Notes: a model not told the origin generated them from the sequence alone. A DNA stretch of 64,000 nucleotides from Acarospora socialis (GCA_025617375.2 JAMYGW020000003.1:868001-932000), one strand, 5' to 3'. Counted from the first letter of the stretch, positions 51,684-63,264 are shown. Program-made: numbers and translations.

Positions 51684-54073
51684 TCATTCGCCATCGCTAT
51701 GATAACCCTCCCCACTGTAATCCGCCGGCTTCCACATCCGCTTCATCCGCGCCGGCGTCTGCTGCAACGTCGAGTTCTCACTCGGCGGCTCGTCCAGCTC
51801 GGGCCCGTGCACGGCAATGGACGGCAACGGCGCCGGTGTGCTCGACGAGGCCACGGGCGAAGTGGGCGCGGACCCGTGCGGGAGGTTGATCTGGAAGGGC
51901 CGCTGTTGGGGTTTGGATGGAGTGCGGGGGACGGGCGAGGGCGTGGGTTTGGGAAAGTGTAGGTCTGTTCCTGCCGCGGCGGCGTCCGTCGGTGCGGGCG
52001 GGGTGGTGGTGATGGTGCGGTTAGGGCCAGGTAGTGGTGGGGGTGACGGGATGGGTGACGGGAGGGGCGAGATGGGGAGCGAGTCCCGGCCGGCGCTGCC
52101 GGTTTCGGGCGATAATTCTCGGCGTAGTGGTGACTGCCGCGATGGGCGACGGGACTGAACTTTGGTGCCGGCAAAGTAGTCTGCCGGTACCGGACTAGCC
52201 GGTAGTTCATTGTACATGCTTGGATCCAGCATCTCGTGCGCGTTCGGGGGTGGGGTTGGGGAGCCCTGCAACTCGCCGAGAGGGGTGTCGGGCAAGTATT
52301 TCAGCCCCGTGTTTCCAGCCATCTCGCCGGGCATTTCTTTCGGTCCGTCATACGGAGACTCCATTTCGACTCGCTCGCTGAGGTGGGCGTCCATCTCAGC
52401 TTTGTCGCTCATGGTGTCGGGGTCTCGGCCTGGTGCGCCGGCTTCGGCGCGCGGTTTGCGCACGTGCTTGAAAGGCCACTTGCGTTTCGCAAGTGCGTAG
52501 GCGAGCAGACCGGCGAGAACGAGGAGAAGGATAGCGCCGACTACTATGCCTACAATGGCACCGGTTCCAAGTGAAGAGTGAGGGGCAGTTGTTGGGTCGG
52601 CATTGGCGGGGGAGTTGATGGATCGGATAGCGACGATATCTTGCCCGACATTGTCTTGCCATTGACATTGGGAGATTGAGAAGTTGGAGCGTTCGTAGTC
52701 TGCGATGAGGTAACTGGTCAACGTCAGCAAACCTTTAATGCTACAAGTGCACAAGGCCCTAGCCCTGTTGAGTACCTACGCTTCTTGTAAGAACGCCCGT
52801 CCAAGCGTATATTGAGTTTCGTTCGCAGCTCTCTTGATAGGAAAATATCGTGACTTATTTGAAACCAGAGGTTGATCCGCGGTGAGGTCAAAACTGTCAT
52901 ACGGCAGTGTGATGTTCACAGTCTGACCCCCAGTTGCCAAGTTACCAAGTTGGAAGGTAATGTTTGGTTTCCTTGCCGACAAGCTTTGATGTAAGCTATC
53001 GTTGACCAGATAAAGCTGGCTGGTAGGATCCAAAGTCAGACCGAATTGCTTCTCAAACACCGAACACGCTTCGGCTGGTAGGTATATATACGGTATCGTG
53101 GAGTCGACGAAAGTCAGTATCCCCGACGGAAGAAGCGAAGCAGTTTTGCCGTTGCTCTCTGTGGATGTGATCGATTGAAGCCCAACGACTAAATCACGAG
53201 ATATGTCTGGCGCAAAGCCAAAGGTAAGATTATTCGGGATGAACCGCGAGCGATCATAACCTCCTATAGTGGCACTGCCGAACACCCCCTTCAGCCCTGA
53301 ACAGTCGCATTGTTGATCAGCGGGCCGACGGAAAAAATGGGAGCAAGGAGTATTTACGATATTGGGCTCCCGCGGTATAGCTCCATGATATGCTGGGTAT
53401 CAGGTTCTTCGCCTTGAGAGTGGAGACGAAGCTCGGCTGCGGGTTACCGAATGTAGAGAAGTTGGTCGGGAAAGGCGCCAATCCGAAGAGCCCTAGATAG
53501 TAGTAGAGATTGTTTTGAAATCCAGCAACGACCTGGGAGTCCAGGACTGGCCCCGAATTGCCCGGAAGATTGAAGCCGACCGTGTCCAGCCCAAAGTTTG
53601 CATTGGTCGAGTAGTTGAGATTCAGCTCCAAATCTAAGGCGTAAAGGCCTTGGTCCCGCCAAGTGCTCGATTGATTGGGATTGAAAAGGGTCCCTCGCGA
53701 GCTGGCGCATGGTAAAGTGCTGGAATTACAGCCGGGCTGCGGCAGAACCACCCAGGAGTTATAGCCCGTCGTCGAGATGAGGACGCGCGGAAATTGAGGG
53801 GGCGTGCCAACACGCAACTGGAAAGACGACCACGGACCGTCATTACCCTCCCTGTTCGACGTTTGCCCACAGTCAGCAATAGCGCTCAAATCCAGTCATC
53901 GTCGACGACGAGATGATGAGAGGAATGGAGTCGCACCAGTACTGGGTTGGTGGAATTATCACCGGCGCCGGTATGGTTCCATTGGCGTTGCCTGCTGCCG
54001 AATCCGCTTGCGACACTCGTGCACTCAGAAGAATTGCATAGAGGATGGCAGCGAACAAGCAGACTACGCTCAT
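51684..54073 (-). CDS. membrane-anchored aspartic-protease-like protein, probably catalytically dead
   Basis: Exons 54073-53937, 53851-53358, 53296-52780 and 52713-51684 give 725 aa. A signal peptide (MSVVCLFAAILYAILLSARV) precedes a pepsin-like A1 ectodomain with VIIPPTQYW, FQLRVGTPPQFPRVLISTTG and FGSATIGGYDRSRF. The first active-site motif, normally DTGS, reads STTG, and the second is DST (TFVDSTIPYIYLP), so the first catalytic Asp is missing. A single TM helix at about residues 440-465 (IVGIVVGAILLLVLAGLLAY) is followed by a basic stop and a 250-residue Pro/Ser-rich cytoplasmic tail. The layout, an ectodomain with one TM and a long tail, suggests an adhesion, sensor or scaffold role rather than proteolysis. 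All four junctions were checked for phase. Confidence 0.82.
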
Positions 54074-55511
54074 AGCGGACGCAGAGACAGCACCGAAAGC
54101 GGCGGAGGGGAGATAAGATGGATGTTATTATACATCGAATTGAAGAATTGGGACGCACGAGGCTGTCCGCAAGAGGAATCAAACACAAATTGTGTTGGTG
54201 TATTGTCAGATCCTAGCAGAGACTCAGCTAGAGAGTCACATGCAGTCCGTAGTCAGGTAGTAAGGAATACACATTCTGCCTTGCCGCCGGGGCTTGATAC
54301 TGCATGTGTAGCTACAGTACGCGCCTGGCCCCCAACCAATTCCGAGAGCGAGCATCGGGTCTCTCCGGTTGGGTCTATCGAACGAAACTGCCGAGTACCC
54401 CAATACGGATTAGATGATCGATCATGAAACACTGCAGTCACGGAACGAGTTTCTCACGCAAAGCAACGCGCTGGACACAGTGTGGCACTTACGGTAGATC
54501 TAGTTCTTCCTCCCGTTTTCTGGTAGACTTCGTGGTACAAGTACGGTAACTTAAACGCGCATAAGAAATGGAAGGCTTGGATTGTACATATAATGGGGTC
54601 TGGGGCCTACGTGATATTGAGCCTATAGAAATGGCAATTAAATTTGGCGACTTGGAGACGAGACCCAGTTTCAATTTATGTTATGAGTAGACCTGAACGG
54701 TCCTGAGAGTATAGTTTTGTGATATGGAATAGCACCATCTCCGTAGTCGCCATCAAGACTGAGTGACCGTGAGAGCAATACCGAAAATGTTGGAGAGGGT
54801 GGGGTGGAGGGTGGAAAGGCGGAGTAAGGTGAAGAGAGGGGGGAGGAGGGAAAGGGAGGAACGGGAAAAGAGGCAGATGAGCGACGAGGAGGAGGATGGG
54901 GAGTGGGAGACGGACGGTGAGGGGGAGAGGGAGAGGGTAGTGGTGGGAGGTTAATACGACTATATTTGTCTTGTACGATAACGGGTATCTCGGCAACGTC
55001 CGAAGGATGTTCGAGCCAGATGGAAAGGAAAGGAAAGGACGTGCAAGTTAAATGTACAGGCACGGATAGAAGTTTGATATAAGATCACAGCCTATTTGTC
55101 CCCTCAACCCCTCGCAGTGCATTCCTCGACGGCCATCCGACGGACTGCAGGTGTCTAAGGTCTCACGCCCAGCTCCCCGGACCTGTCCACATCTCGTCTC
55201 CGTTGATATCTCTTATGACGAGAATATTGCTCTCCCAGTACCCTACACCAGTACGTCATCCGTTCACACACAATCTGATCAACATCGAAGGGTATGGGGG
55301 TTATCAGGAAGGGGGAAGTAGAGATTTGGGGACGTTGAAGAGTCGTGCGTGGGCTGCGGCCTTTAGGTAGGAGTTTGGTTTCGGAAGTTGCGGGCTTTGG
55401 ATTGGTGTACGAGGGTACACTCCTTATCCTGATTTCTCCATTCCACTCCTCTTTTCACTTCCCTTCCTGTATCAACGTCAATTGCATTCGGTCTTGAACC
55501 AGGTCTGCCTT
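54074..55511. other. 1.4-kb intergenic region with polypurine tract
   Basis: Holds the promoter of the aspartic-protease-like gene and the 3' flank of the seven-TM gene. A purine-rich tract occupies 54790-54950. Frames inside that tract are low complexity. No other gene is supported. Confidence 0.45.
54790..54950. repeat. polypurine (GGA/GGGA-rich) tract
   Basis: About 160 nt of nearly pure G and A on the plus strand, with many GGGG and GGAGG runs (for example GGGTGGGGTGGAGGGTGG at 54796-54813). Such strand asymmetry can form triplex or G-quadruplex structures. Short frames through it (54763-54954) are a by-product of the base composition. Confidence 0.7.
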
Positions 55512-57634
55512 TTATTCTGCCCTTCCACTCCTCCAAGTCCGCTCGCTCACGCCACTCAAGGGGCGTAATCCGAAGCCATCAGCCTGGCCTCCAGACGCCT
55601 GAGCATCAGAAAAATCATCATCATGATCAAATCCGTCGCGAGGTCTTTTATCCGCCTGCTGATCCTGCGGCTGCGACTGTGGAGGACGAGGGGATCCGTC
55701 TGATACCCGTTGATACGCATGGTTTTTGTCCTGCCTGAGAGGCGCCATGGTCCAATTGTTGGTCTTGTTGAGCAAGCGCTCTTGGTCTTGATCTTGGTTT
55801 TGGTTTCCGTTTCCGGACGTGGGAGCCGAGCGGTTGAGATAAAGTCTCTTGATTGCTGGCGGTGACGTTTCTGAGTAAAACGCAGATGGTTAGTGCTCTG
55901 CTGCTTCATATATACAACTGAGTATGAGCAGCCAGCTGGGGCGGAGAAGGTTTGATATATATGGCTTTTCTTTTGAGGCGGGGGAGGGTATCAAAATCAC
56001 AAAGAATCTATCGAACTTACTGAATTGTAGATAAAAATAGTCAGCCAAGACTGGAACCCAGACGACAATGGCAATAATCTGTCCGAACGCCCATCCCGAG
56101 CGGTTCATGAGTTTGAGGCCTAGATAATTATAGAATAACAAGGCTTGGTAACCCGTACTCAGAAAGAACATTAAGGACGCCAGGTAGAACCCAATCATGC
56201 CTGTCCGCGGATAAACAAACAGGTGACGGAATCTGTCCTGCCATCCCGTTCCATGTGGACGTACGGTAGGCCGTGATGACTGGCCCCGAGATGCGAAAAA
56301 GCCTAAACCTGGGCTGCCAAAGCATTGATGTCCGAGAAGCATCATCAAGCATGTGGTGCAGAACACCCATATCGTCGGCACAATCAGGTTGCCTATTGTC
56401 GTGGTTCCGAATAGGAGAGTAGACCCGTAGCCCGATTTGCTTATGATCTGATAGAACAAATACGCCAACGGGGACTTGTCCAGTCTCTGGGTACAAACTG
56501 CTAGAGCAGAAGAGCCGCCGCAAGAGTCGATTTGGGACAGGGAGCGAAACTCAAAGTCTCGCCTTCCGATGGGCCGAGTGGTGAGGTACTTGATGATAGC
56601 CCACAGAATGATGGTCGAGAGTAGCCAGCTGATAAATACCAAGGTCGAAAGGTACCCCGAAAAGCGCTTGTGTCGATGCAGTTGTAGGAGCGTAAACGTC
56701 TGTGCTAGAAACCCGTTGATGGCGACGGGCAGAAAACCATAACCGTTGAGCGGATCTAAGTGGAAAACATCGGTCAGGAGGGTAGCCATCGCGATGGGGA
56801 TGCTAAAGTAGCATTGGGCTCTTAGGAAGTTCTCTAGGCTTTTAAGAAAGACGTCCATCGCTTTTTCACTCGATTCGGAACGGTGTGGCCATCTATACGA
56901 GACCGTGGACGCGATGGCTAATCCGAACCAACAGAGTAGCACCAGAATCGACTGGATGATGTACGATATGGTAACCTGCAGGCAGTCAGTGGTCACTCTA
57001 ACAAAGGAGCGATGAAAGAAACAGAATGGATGGGAACGTGACTTACACCAGGCCCCACAACATCTTGGTTGCCGAAGGGAAGACCTGAGGTCATATGGCA
57101 GAGCTGTACAAAGCATGCCTGCAGCCCTGCGAGATTCGGCGTGGTGCTGTTGTGGAGTAATTCAGCCGGGGAGCATGTGGCGGTACAATTCGAGCTATCT
57201 ACAGCTCCTTCGCAGGTATCCGACAAGCATTGTGTGACCACATTAGCCGAATTTCGAAGGTCGCTTTCGACAGTTGAGGAAAAGTATGGTTTGACCAGGG
57301 CAACCCGATCCGCTGGCAGCGTGTCATCATTGAGCAGTCGGGATATATTAGAATATCCAGCGCAGAGCCCGTATAATGTGACAAATTCGGAGGCGTTGTC
57401 TGCGGAGCCGTACTTGTCTGCCTGCACCTGCACTCCTGATGGAATCACCTCATACAGGCGTTTGAGATCTTGGCATGCTTCCAGGCAATTCTTGGTCGGA
57501 CAAAGCTGGTCAAGAGGACTGCGAGCAAACTGTGATAACGACAGGCAAGAAGGTGACGTCTGATTCCTTGTATAATCGCAATAGAAATGGTCAGCAACAG
57601 TAAAATTGCTTGAGAGGTCAGAGAGCCCGTTCAT
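55512..57634 (-). CDS. seven-TM protein with 12-cysteine N-terminal ectodomain
   Basis: Exons 57634-57047, 56975-56021 and 55870-55512 give 633 aa. The first 195 residues contain 12 cysteines and several N-glycosylation sequons (NFT, NQT, NAS, NIS, NCT, NST), indicating a disulfide-bonded extracellular domain. Seven hydrophobic helices follow, among them SYIIQSILVLLCWFGLAIAS, FISWLLSTIILWAIIKYL, LIVPTIWVFCTTCLMMLLG, MIGFYLASLMFFLSTGYQAL and QIIAIVVWVPVLADYFYLQF. The C-terminal 120 residues are hydrophilic and Gln/Asp-rich. I do not recognise the family. The layout resembles a Frizzled-like or other receptor but no GPCR motif is evident. The frame has no ATG before MNGLSDLS at 57634 and the frame lies open up to a TTG and an acceptor-like TTTTAG, so an upstream exon with a signal peptide is possible. 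Confidence 0.75.
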
Positions 57635-58245
57635 ATCGGCAAAGCTTTCAGAGCTCAACTAAAAGTGCAAAACGAGATACGCTCGAGAGAAACTGAACAA
57701 GCGATATAGTGGGTATTTATCTTTTCCTCCTGCTGGTTCAGCCCGTCAGCCCTAGAGCTTTTTCGGATGCCTAATGTGACCACTCACAATCACACATTAG
57801 TGCACCACCTCTGAGGGTTAGGGTTATTTATATATGTGTACACGTCAGTAGTGGTAGCGAGACCCAAAAATCTGGCCCTGTTTGAAGAGATTCTTCAGGA
57901 GTCAGCCTTTCAAGTTGCAAGATCTCAAGTCATTTTGCCGCGGTTTGCGATCAAAATCTACGTTGACAAAAGCCAATAATCACTTGTTCCGAAGATTAGG
58001 GGGCCGAAACTCGACTTGCATACCGAGCCACGCTAAAAGCAGATACCCTTGCTTGTGAAGGTATCAACATTCTGGGCTCTCTCGTGCTTGGGCCTCTGCA
58101 CTGCCCCACAATGCTTCTTGTGTGCTGCCTCACGCTCCCTCGATGCTAGCTCTCTGTTCCCTCACTGCTTCCTCTCAAGCGGCACTGCTCCCTTTTCCAA
58201 GCGAAACAGCAATAGCCAATCCCAAGTTCAGGGTGTCTATAAAAA

Positions 58246-58320
58246 GTATATATATAGATATAGATATATATATATATGTGTGTGTGTGTATGTGTGGTTG
58301 TGTGTGTCTGTGTTGTGTAT
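58246..58320. repeat. microsatellite (TA)n(TG)n
   Basis: Compound simple repeat: TATATATAGATATAGATATA followed by (TA)n, then (GT)n with interruptions, about 75 nt. Confidence 0.9.
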
Positions 58321-58573
58321 CCATATCTCTGGGTTGGGTAATCTACACCTTCCAGCCCAAACATAATCTGTAATCAAAAACTCCTACCCAAGTCTATATT
58401 CTTTTCTACCTGCATCACCCTTCACATCCCCCGCCAAAAACTCAACCACAATCACACCCTCAGCAACTGACAGCATGATTTCATTTTGATGATTGAATGT
58501 AATTAAATTAACTTAATTATATTGATATTGCTTAATATCTAATTTTGTGTATTCACACAATTTCACTTCAGAA

Positions 58574-58936
58574 TTAGGGTGGCCGTCGGGTCGGGTCAGG
58601 CCAAGAAATTCTGACCTGACCCGACCCGCGAGCCAAGTCAGGCCTATAATTTTGGCCCGACCTGACCTGCGGGTCGGGTCAGGGTCGGGTCGGGTCAGGC
58701 TTGGCAACCCATCAATACTAAATATAGTATATCTAACGCTTATTTCTAACGAACACAGCCCTAAATTTTTGAATTGAGGCTCAAAATTTCTAATAATAGT
58801 ATATTTTGACCCAGATTGACCCATGGGTCGGGTCAGGTCAGAAAAGTCTGGCTTGACCCGACCCACGGGCCAGAAATTCTGACCCCACCCGCGGGTCGGG
58901 CCAGGGTCAAGCCGGGCCAAATCAGGGTCAGGCTGG
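58574..58936. repeat. foldback GGGTCGGGTCAGG repeat element, hAT-like non-autonomous element suspected
   Basis: A ~360-bp element made of alternating forward and inverted copies of GGGTCGGGTCAGG. Its left end begins TTAGGGTGGCCGTCGGGTCG; repeats pair as hairpins (for example GGGTCGGGTCAGG at 58588-58600 with CCTGACCCGACCC at 58615-58627). The middle (58711-58800) is AT-rich with the palindrome TACTAAATATAGTATA. Subterminal GGGTCGGGTC arrays are known from hAT-type DNA transposons, so a short non-autonomous hAT derivative is a reasonable guess. I could not define clean terminal repeats or an 8-bp target duplication. Confidence 0.6.
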
Positions 58937-59471
58937 TTTTAATTATAATGTGTGAAATTAAAGATTAGTCAAAGAGATCTGTCAAGCTCAAAGAGTTTTA
59001 TCAGAGAGGTCTGTCAAGAATACACTAAAAATGTGACAGTTCAATTTTGCTTCATCTTAGTAGGCCTCATTGACTGCACACTGGAAGGCTTGTTCCAGGC
59101 TTGGGTAAGCTAAGTTAAGGTTCTGGGTCGCTTCTGCGAACCTCTAAACTTGCTTAAGTTACCTAAGGTAGGTAGGTGGTTACAGTACTCTACCTTATGG
59201 TTATCGCATCAAGGCTGTCATGCCCTGTCTGTCTCTAAGGTCCTCCAAAGACAGATTGGACCCTCCAATACAATACCATATTCTCTTCATCAGACTTCCA
59301 ATAGCCTTCTCGAACAGTTGCTTTCTTCTGCTTCTGTTATCGGCCTCGTCGATACAACTACAACGCCTCCAGTCAACATTGTATACGATTGCAGAGTTAC
59401 TAGCTATGATGAACCAAAGCGATGCATAAGATTGTCGCACAACCAGATTTACTGCTCAGCCCACGGGAGAC

Positions 59472-60372
59472 TCATAATGTAACGGTCACAGGTGGTCTTC
59501 TCTCTTTATTCTCTCGCCCACCCACTACAGCTGCATTAACCAGATGTATGGTCTGCGTCTGGTTGAAGGAGGGCATCAAGGCAACAGCCCGCAGTCTCCG
59601 TATCAAGATCAGCCACGCCAAGTAGCACAAGGCCAGCCATCCTCCTTTCGCGAGGAGAAGCTCCTCCCAGACTTTCTGCGAGCGATCGAATGACTCGGTC
59701 TCTTGCCCGTACCCCTTGTGGATATGCCCGAACACGACCAAACGCGGTCGGGCACGGTAGAGTTCACGGAGGAGATGCGGGGAGCCCGTCCGACGACCGT
59801 ACCTGCTCATGTCGAGATGACATTGAGGTGGCCCATGAGTCAGCAGGATGTCGACATGCGGCGGAATCGTGTTAGCCCACACGTCCGATTTGGCTGGGTG
59901 CTGGAAGGCCCAAGTCCAAAACTTGGGGGTCCAGCGAGCGCCGTACACGGTCAGGACGCGCCCGTTTTGGGAAGTCCAGCGTGACGGACCGGTCTTGCAG
60001 GTAGATGATCGATCCCCAGTCGAGCTCCGTGGGAGATTCGTCGGAACGCTTTGTGGTGGTCGGGTCAAGCAGGAGGAGGTCGTGGTTTCCCGCAACCACA
60101 ACTTTGTGTGTGTGAGGTTGTGCATTCAGCCAAGTCAGCTGAGCCTGGAGCTCCGCGAAGGTCCCTTTCTCGGTCAGATCGCCGGCATGCAGAAGAAGAT
60201 CACCATGAGGAAGAGCGGGTGTGGTGTTGTGTGTGTCGGATACACAGACAATTGTTAGGGCATTGTCGGGCCAGACGGAGCTCGGGGTGGCACCACGCCA
60301 ACTGTAAATTCTTGTTGCCAGTTGAAGAATATACTCTTGATGTCGGTTTCGTCGGATAGGAAACGGGTTCAT
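59472..60372 (-). CDS. calcineurin-like metallophosphoesterase with an apparent 1-nt frameshift
   Basis: The frame from 60372 encodes MNPFPIRRNR..., then the metallophosphoesterase motifs TIVCVSDTHN, LLLHAGDLTEKG and VVVAGNHDLLL, as far as RSVTLDFP. The family continues FPNGRVLTVYG, but here the sequence jumps to another frame at a run of four T on the plus strand (59965-59968). That second frame, to 59472, encodes LTVYGARWTPKFWTWAFQHP, DILLTHGPPQCHLD, LVVFGHIHKGYG and ends with the family tail HLVNAAVV. Joined, the two parts cover all expected metal-binding motifs, so either a real single-base insertion has made this a young pseudogene or the base is a sequencing error. Fungal members resemble MPPED-type phosphodiesterases; the substrate is unknown. 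Confidence 0.8.
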
Positions 60373-61029
60373 GGTGGCAGACCACTCGCTGCGGAAGTGT
60401 AAGCAACAAGCACTTGCTACAAGTATAAGAGCTCCTTTAGTGACAGCATCTTTGCCACTGACCTGGGAAAGTAGGACACAACTCTCTGTCTAGCTTAGTA
60501 CATATATCTCTAACATCAGATCGGCGTCTTCGGCTCGTAGGGCTGGCAACGTGACCAAACGATTCCGTGAAGGATACTAAGGCTGTTATAATCGAGCGCA
60601 TCCGAAGGAAGCAAAGCTGATGTAACCGGAATTATTATCCCAATTGTTCAAACTTCTAACTCTACACATAAATTGCACATGATGAGATCACCCTTCCCGG
60701 CCTTTGACAAAGGTTATTTCAACTCAGGTCTAAGTTTTAAGGGTCCTTGAGACCAAATTGAGTCCTTTAGCATGTTGTTTCCAGGTCATATATGGGTTGC
60801 CAGCCGCTACATCTTACTCATACGAGGAGCCCCCCAATATCACTTGCATCGATGTCGAAAAGTTCAGTCATCATTTAATACACTGCTCTGAAGCCCTCCA
60901 TATGATACAGATGTTCAATCTTATGTTGATGCTATTTGTTCCTCTGAGTCACTGGAGTGCTAGAAGTCGATGAAGCATATCAACAAGCATATCAAAAACA
61001 AGGGATCATCTTTCCTTCGAGACCCTAGT
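60373..61029. other. intergenic region upstream of metallophosphoesterase gene
   Basis: About 660 bp, rather AT-rich. It should contain the metallophosphoesterase promoter and the 3' flank of the next gene. Frame 60758-60973 is not convincing. Confidence 0.4.
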
Positions 61030-61844
61030 TTACAATATGCTTGTGAGCTGCGCATGGAGAAGCACAGGTCCAATGGAGTCACAGAATCTTGTGACAATGT
61101 ACTCTTCTGCAGCATCGTCGGGTGTCATATTTTCTCTGTTTGGCAGCATGATACATATACTATTAGAGGAAATGTATCCCGACTCCAACACCAGTGAAGC
61201 TCGCTCATCATCCGTGTCATCAATGACTTGGTTGCTTTGTGTGGGATGCGAAGAATCTCTTCTAACAGCGGTATCTGAAAGGTCTAGGAAGTGAGAGTCT
61301 CAAATTTGTTCTCTCATGCGGACAGCTCATCCAGCCCTCCATCGCTTGTACTTCCAGCGGCATCGCGGGGCAGTCCAGAACCCAGTATTTTTGTTGAAAG
61401 CCTCGACGAGCAGGGCGGGAACACATGACAAGACAGCATAACGCGCCCGCATCCTCGTCCTTGGGGCCGGGAATGTCTGCTAAGGCCCGGGAGGAGCGAT
61501 TCCAGAAATGCTCAATCTCATTGCGCAGTCCAAGGCGATGGGTTAGGACAAGGTGGGCGTACCTTAGCAGCCACGGAGCCAGCCTTGTGCGTCGCCGTCG
61601 CCTTCGCATATGCGTCACACGCTGCCAGAAGCTCTACAGGGGTGGAGGGGCCCATGAATGAGGAGTGGATGTGGTAGGCAACTGTGAAGAGGATGGTCCT
61701 GGCCCCAAACTGCGTAAACGCTGGAGAAACTTCCGCATCTCTAGCACCCTCCCACTGGTCGGTGTGCATGGAGAGCTGAGTCTGTGACGGCTTAAAACCT
61801 ATAGAGAGTACTGGGGTGGCTGATCTTGAGAGGCGGCTATACAT
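61030..61844 (-). CDS. unrecognised fungal protein, three exons
   Basis: Exons 61844-61563, 61516-61324 and 61283-61030 join in one frame to 242 aa. The first intron (46 nt, GTACGC..GAG) has a CTAAC branch site; the second (40 nt, GTCCGC..TAG) is short. Exon 3 has no ATG and is invisible to a simple ORF scan, but its 84 codons (for example SDTAVRRDSSHPTQSNQVID, LESGYISSNSICIMLPN, TPDDAAEEYIVTRFCDSIG) stay open and look protein-like. No domain is recognised. The middle part (ILFTVAYHIHSSFMGPSTPV, ELLAACDAYAKATATHKAGS, IEHFWNRSSRALADIPGPKD) has normal protein composition. An upstream exon may exist, because an acceptor-like TATAG precedes the segment SQTQLSMHTDQW. Confidence 0.45.
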
Positions 61845-62065
61845 AATATGTGCGATCGAAATCGTATCTGAATCAAAGTGGAATGTGCCTTAAGGCTTGG
61901 CATTCGTACGAACACTCGGGTGAATAATGATGCGGAGAGATTTGGCGCTAGAATTTCTCGAGCTCGACAAAGTGCCTTCGAGCCGTAACACCAGCATAGC
62001 ATACTGAATACTAATCTCATCATCCCTTTACTCACCAGTCACAAAATCACATCAGCGCTTTCACA

Positions 62066-63264
62066 ATGTTTTCGATCCGATCCTTTACCCGGAGTATACC
62101 TCGGACGGTGTCTCGCCTCTCGACGTCTTCCGCTCGTCGTCCGCTCTCAACCTTCCGTCAACTTACACTGCTACAGTCCTCATGGACGGTCGCTTCAAGG
62201 CCAAGATGCGCCGCATTCACAACATCCAGAGTGGCGCGGGATCAAGAGGGAGAAGGTTCGTTAACATGCTGTGGAGTACATATATGTCGCTAAAGCTAGA
62301 TATAGTCGATCAAGAGCTATCTGCAAAACTCGAGTCCGAGCTTCAGATGGAGAAAGACATGAGAGACTCGAATGAGTACCCCGAAAGCATTAAAGATTAT
62401 CTCGATAACGGTCCTTTTGAGGTATGATAGACTCATGGCGGTCTGACAGCATGTGCTGAACCATCCTCTAGCTACATGATACGCCCGGGCAAGAAGAAGT
62501 GGTTCTTACACGCAAATTCGGTGATGAGACGTAAGATTCTCCTGCCTCTTGACCGCAGCTTTGCCTGACCAGACACTGTTAGAATACGTCTTACCTTTTC
62601 TATCGCCGATCTCAACACTCTAGACCAAGACCCCGATCAATATTCAGAAGATAAAGCCCTATATGACGAGGATAACGCAGACGTGCCAACCGAGGGACAA
62701 AGTGGCGGGGCCCAATCCAAGGGTACTATTAACCAGGGTCGGACCAAAGGTGGAAACGTCAACGTTGCGCCGGAAGACAGAGTCGCACCAGCCGATAGAC
62801 CAGAGCTGGCCGACGATGAATCTCCAGAGAGCGAGGACGGAGAACAAGAACCCAGTTTTCCCGCACGCGTGAACGTGACCATCGAAAAGCCAGGCAGAGG
62901 TGCTGTGCAAATCGAGACTATCGCTCAGGACGGCATGATTGCAATCGACAATGTCTACTTCTTCCCCGACGCCGAGCTTGCAGATGCCAAGACAGCAGAG
63001 AAGGACTGGGTAAGAAGGGGCATGTACACTGGGCCGCCGTTCGGTAACCTGGATGAGGACCTGCAAGTCCTTCTTGAGAGGTATCTGGATGAGAGAGGGG
63101 TGAACACCGCGCTGGCTCTATTCGTACCGGACTACATTGACTTCAAGGAGCAGCGGGAGTATCTGAATTGGTTATCAAGTAAGTGGTCTCTTAGGCTGTG
63201 ACGTGTCCCTCGGTACGGAGTGCTAATGTTACGTGTAGATGTCAAGTCGTTCATCGACGCGTAG
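62066..63264 (+). CDS. MAM33: mitochondrial acidic matrix protein MAM33 (p32 family)
   Basis: Exons 62066-62255, 62306-62421, 62472-62530, 62583-63178 and 63239-63264 give 328 aa. The Arg/Ser-rich N-terminus (MFSIRSFTRSIPRTVSRLST) is a mitochondrial presequence. Then come ELSAKLESELQMEKDM, TPGQEEVVLTRKFGDE and IRLTFSIADLN, an acidic insertion (ELADDESPESEDGEQEPSFP), VNVTIEKPGRGA, DNVYFFPDAELAD, YTGPPFGNLDEDLQVLLERY and NWLSSNVKSFIDA. This is the p32/gC1qBP fold, a doughnut-shaped acidic trimer supporting mitochondrial translation and ribosome assembly. Exon 5 adds only the last eight and a half codons. Confidence 0.92.

Larger units (their letters stand above)
57635..59471. other. 1.8-kb repeat-bearing intergenic region
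   Basis: Contains an AT/GT microsatellite (58246-58320), an AT-rich stretch (58480-58560), a foldback GGGTCGGGTCAGG element (58574-58936) and an AGGTAGGTAGGT motif at 59165-59177. No gene is supported; a 110-codon frame at 59150-59482 has no family pattern. Confidence 0.55.

Noticed and set aside
54763-54954. 63-codon frame in the polypurine tract
   Set aside because: Composition artefact of GGA/GAG runs, Arg/Glu only.
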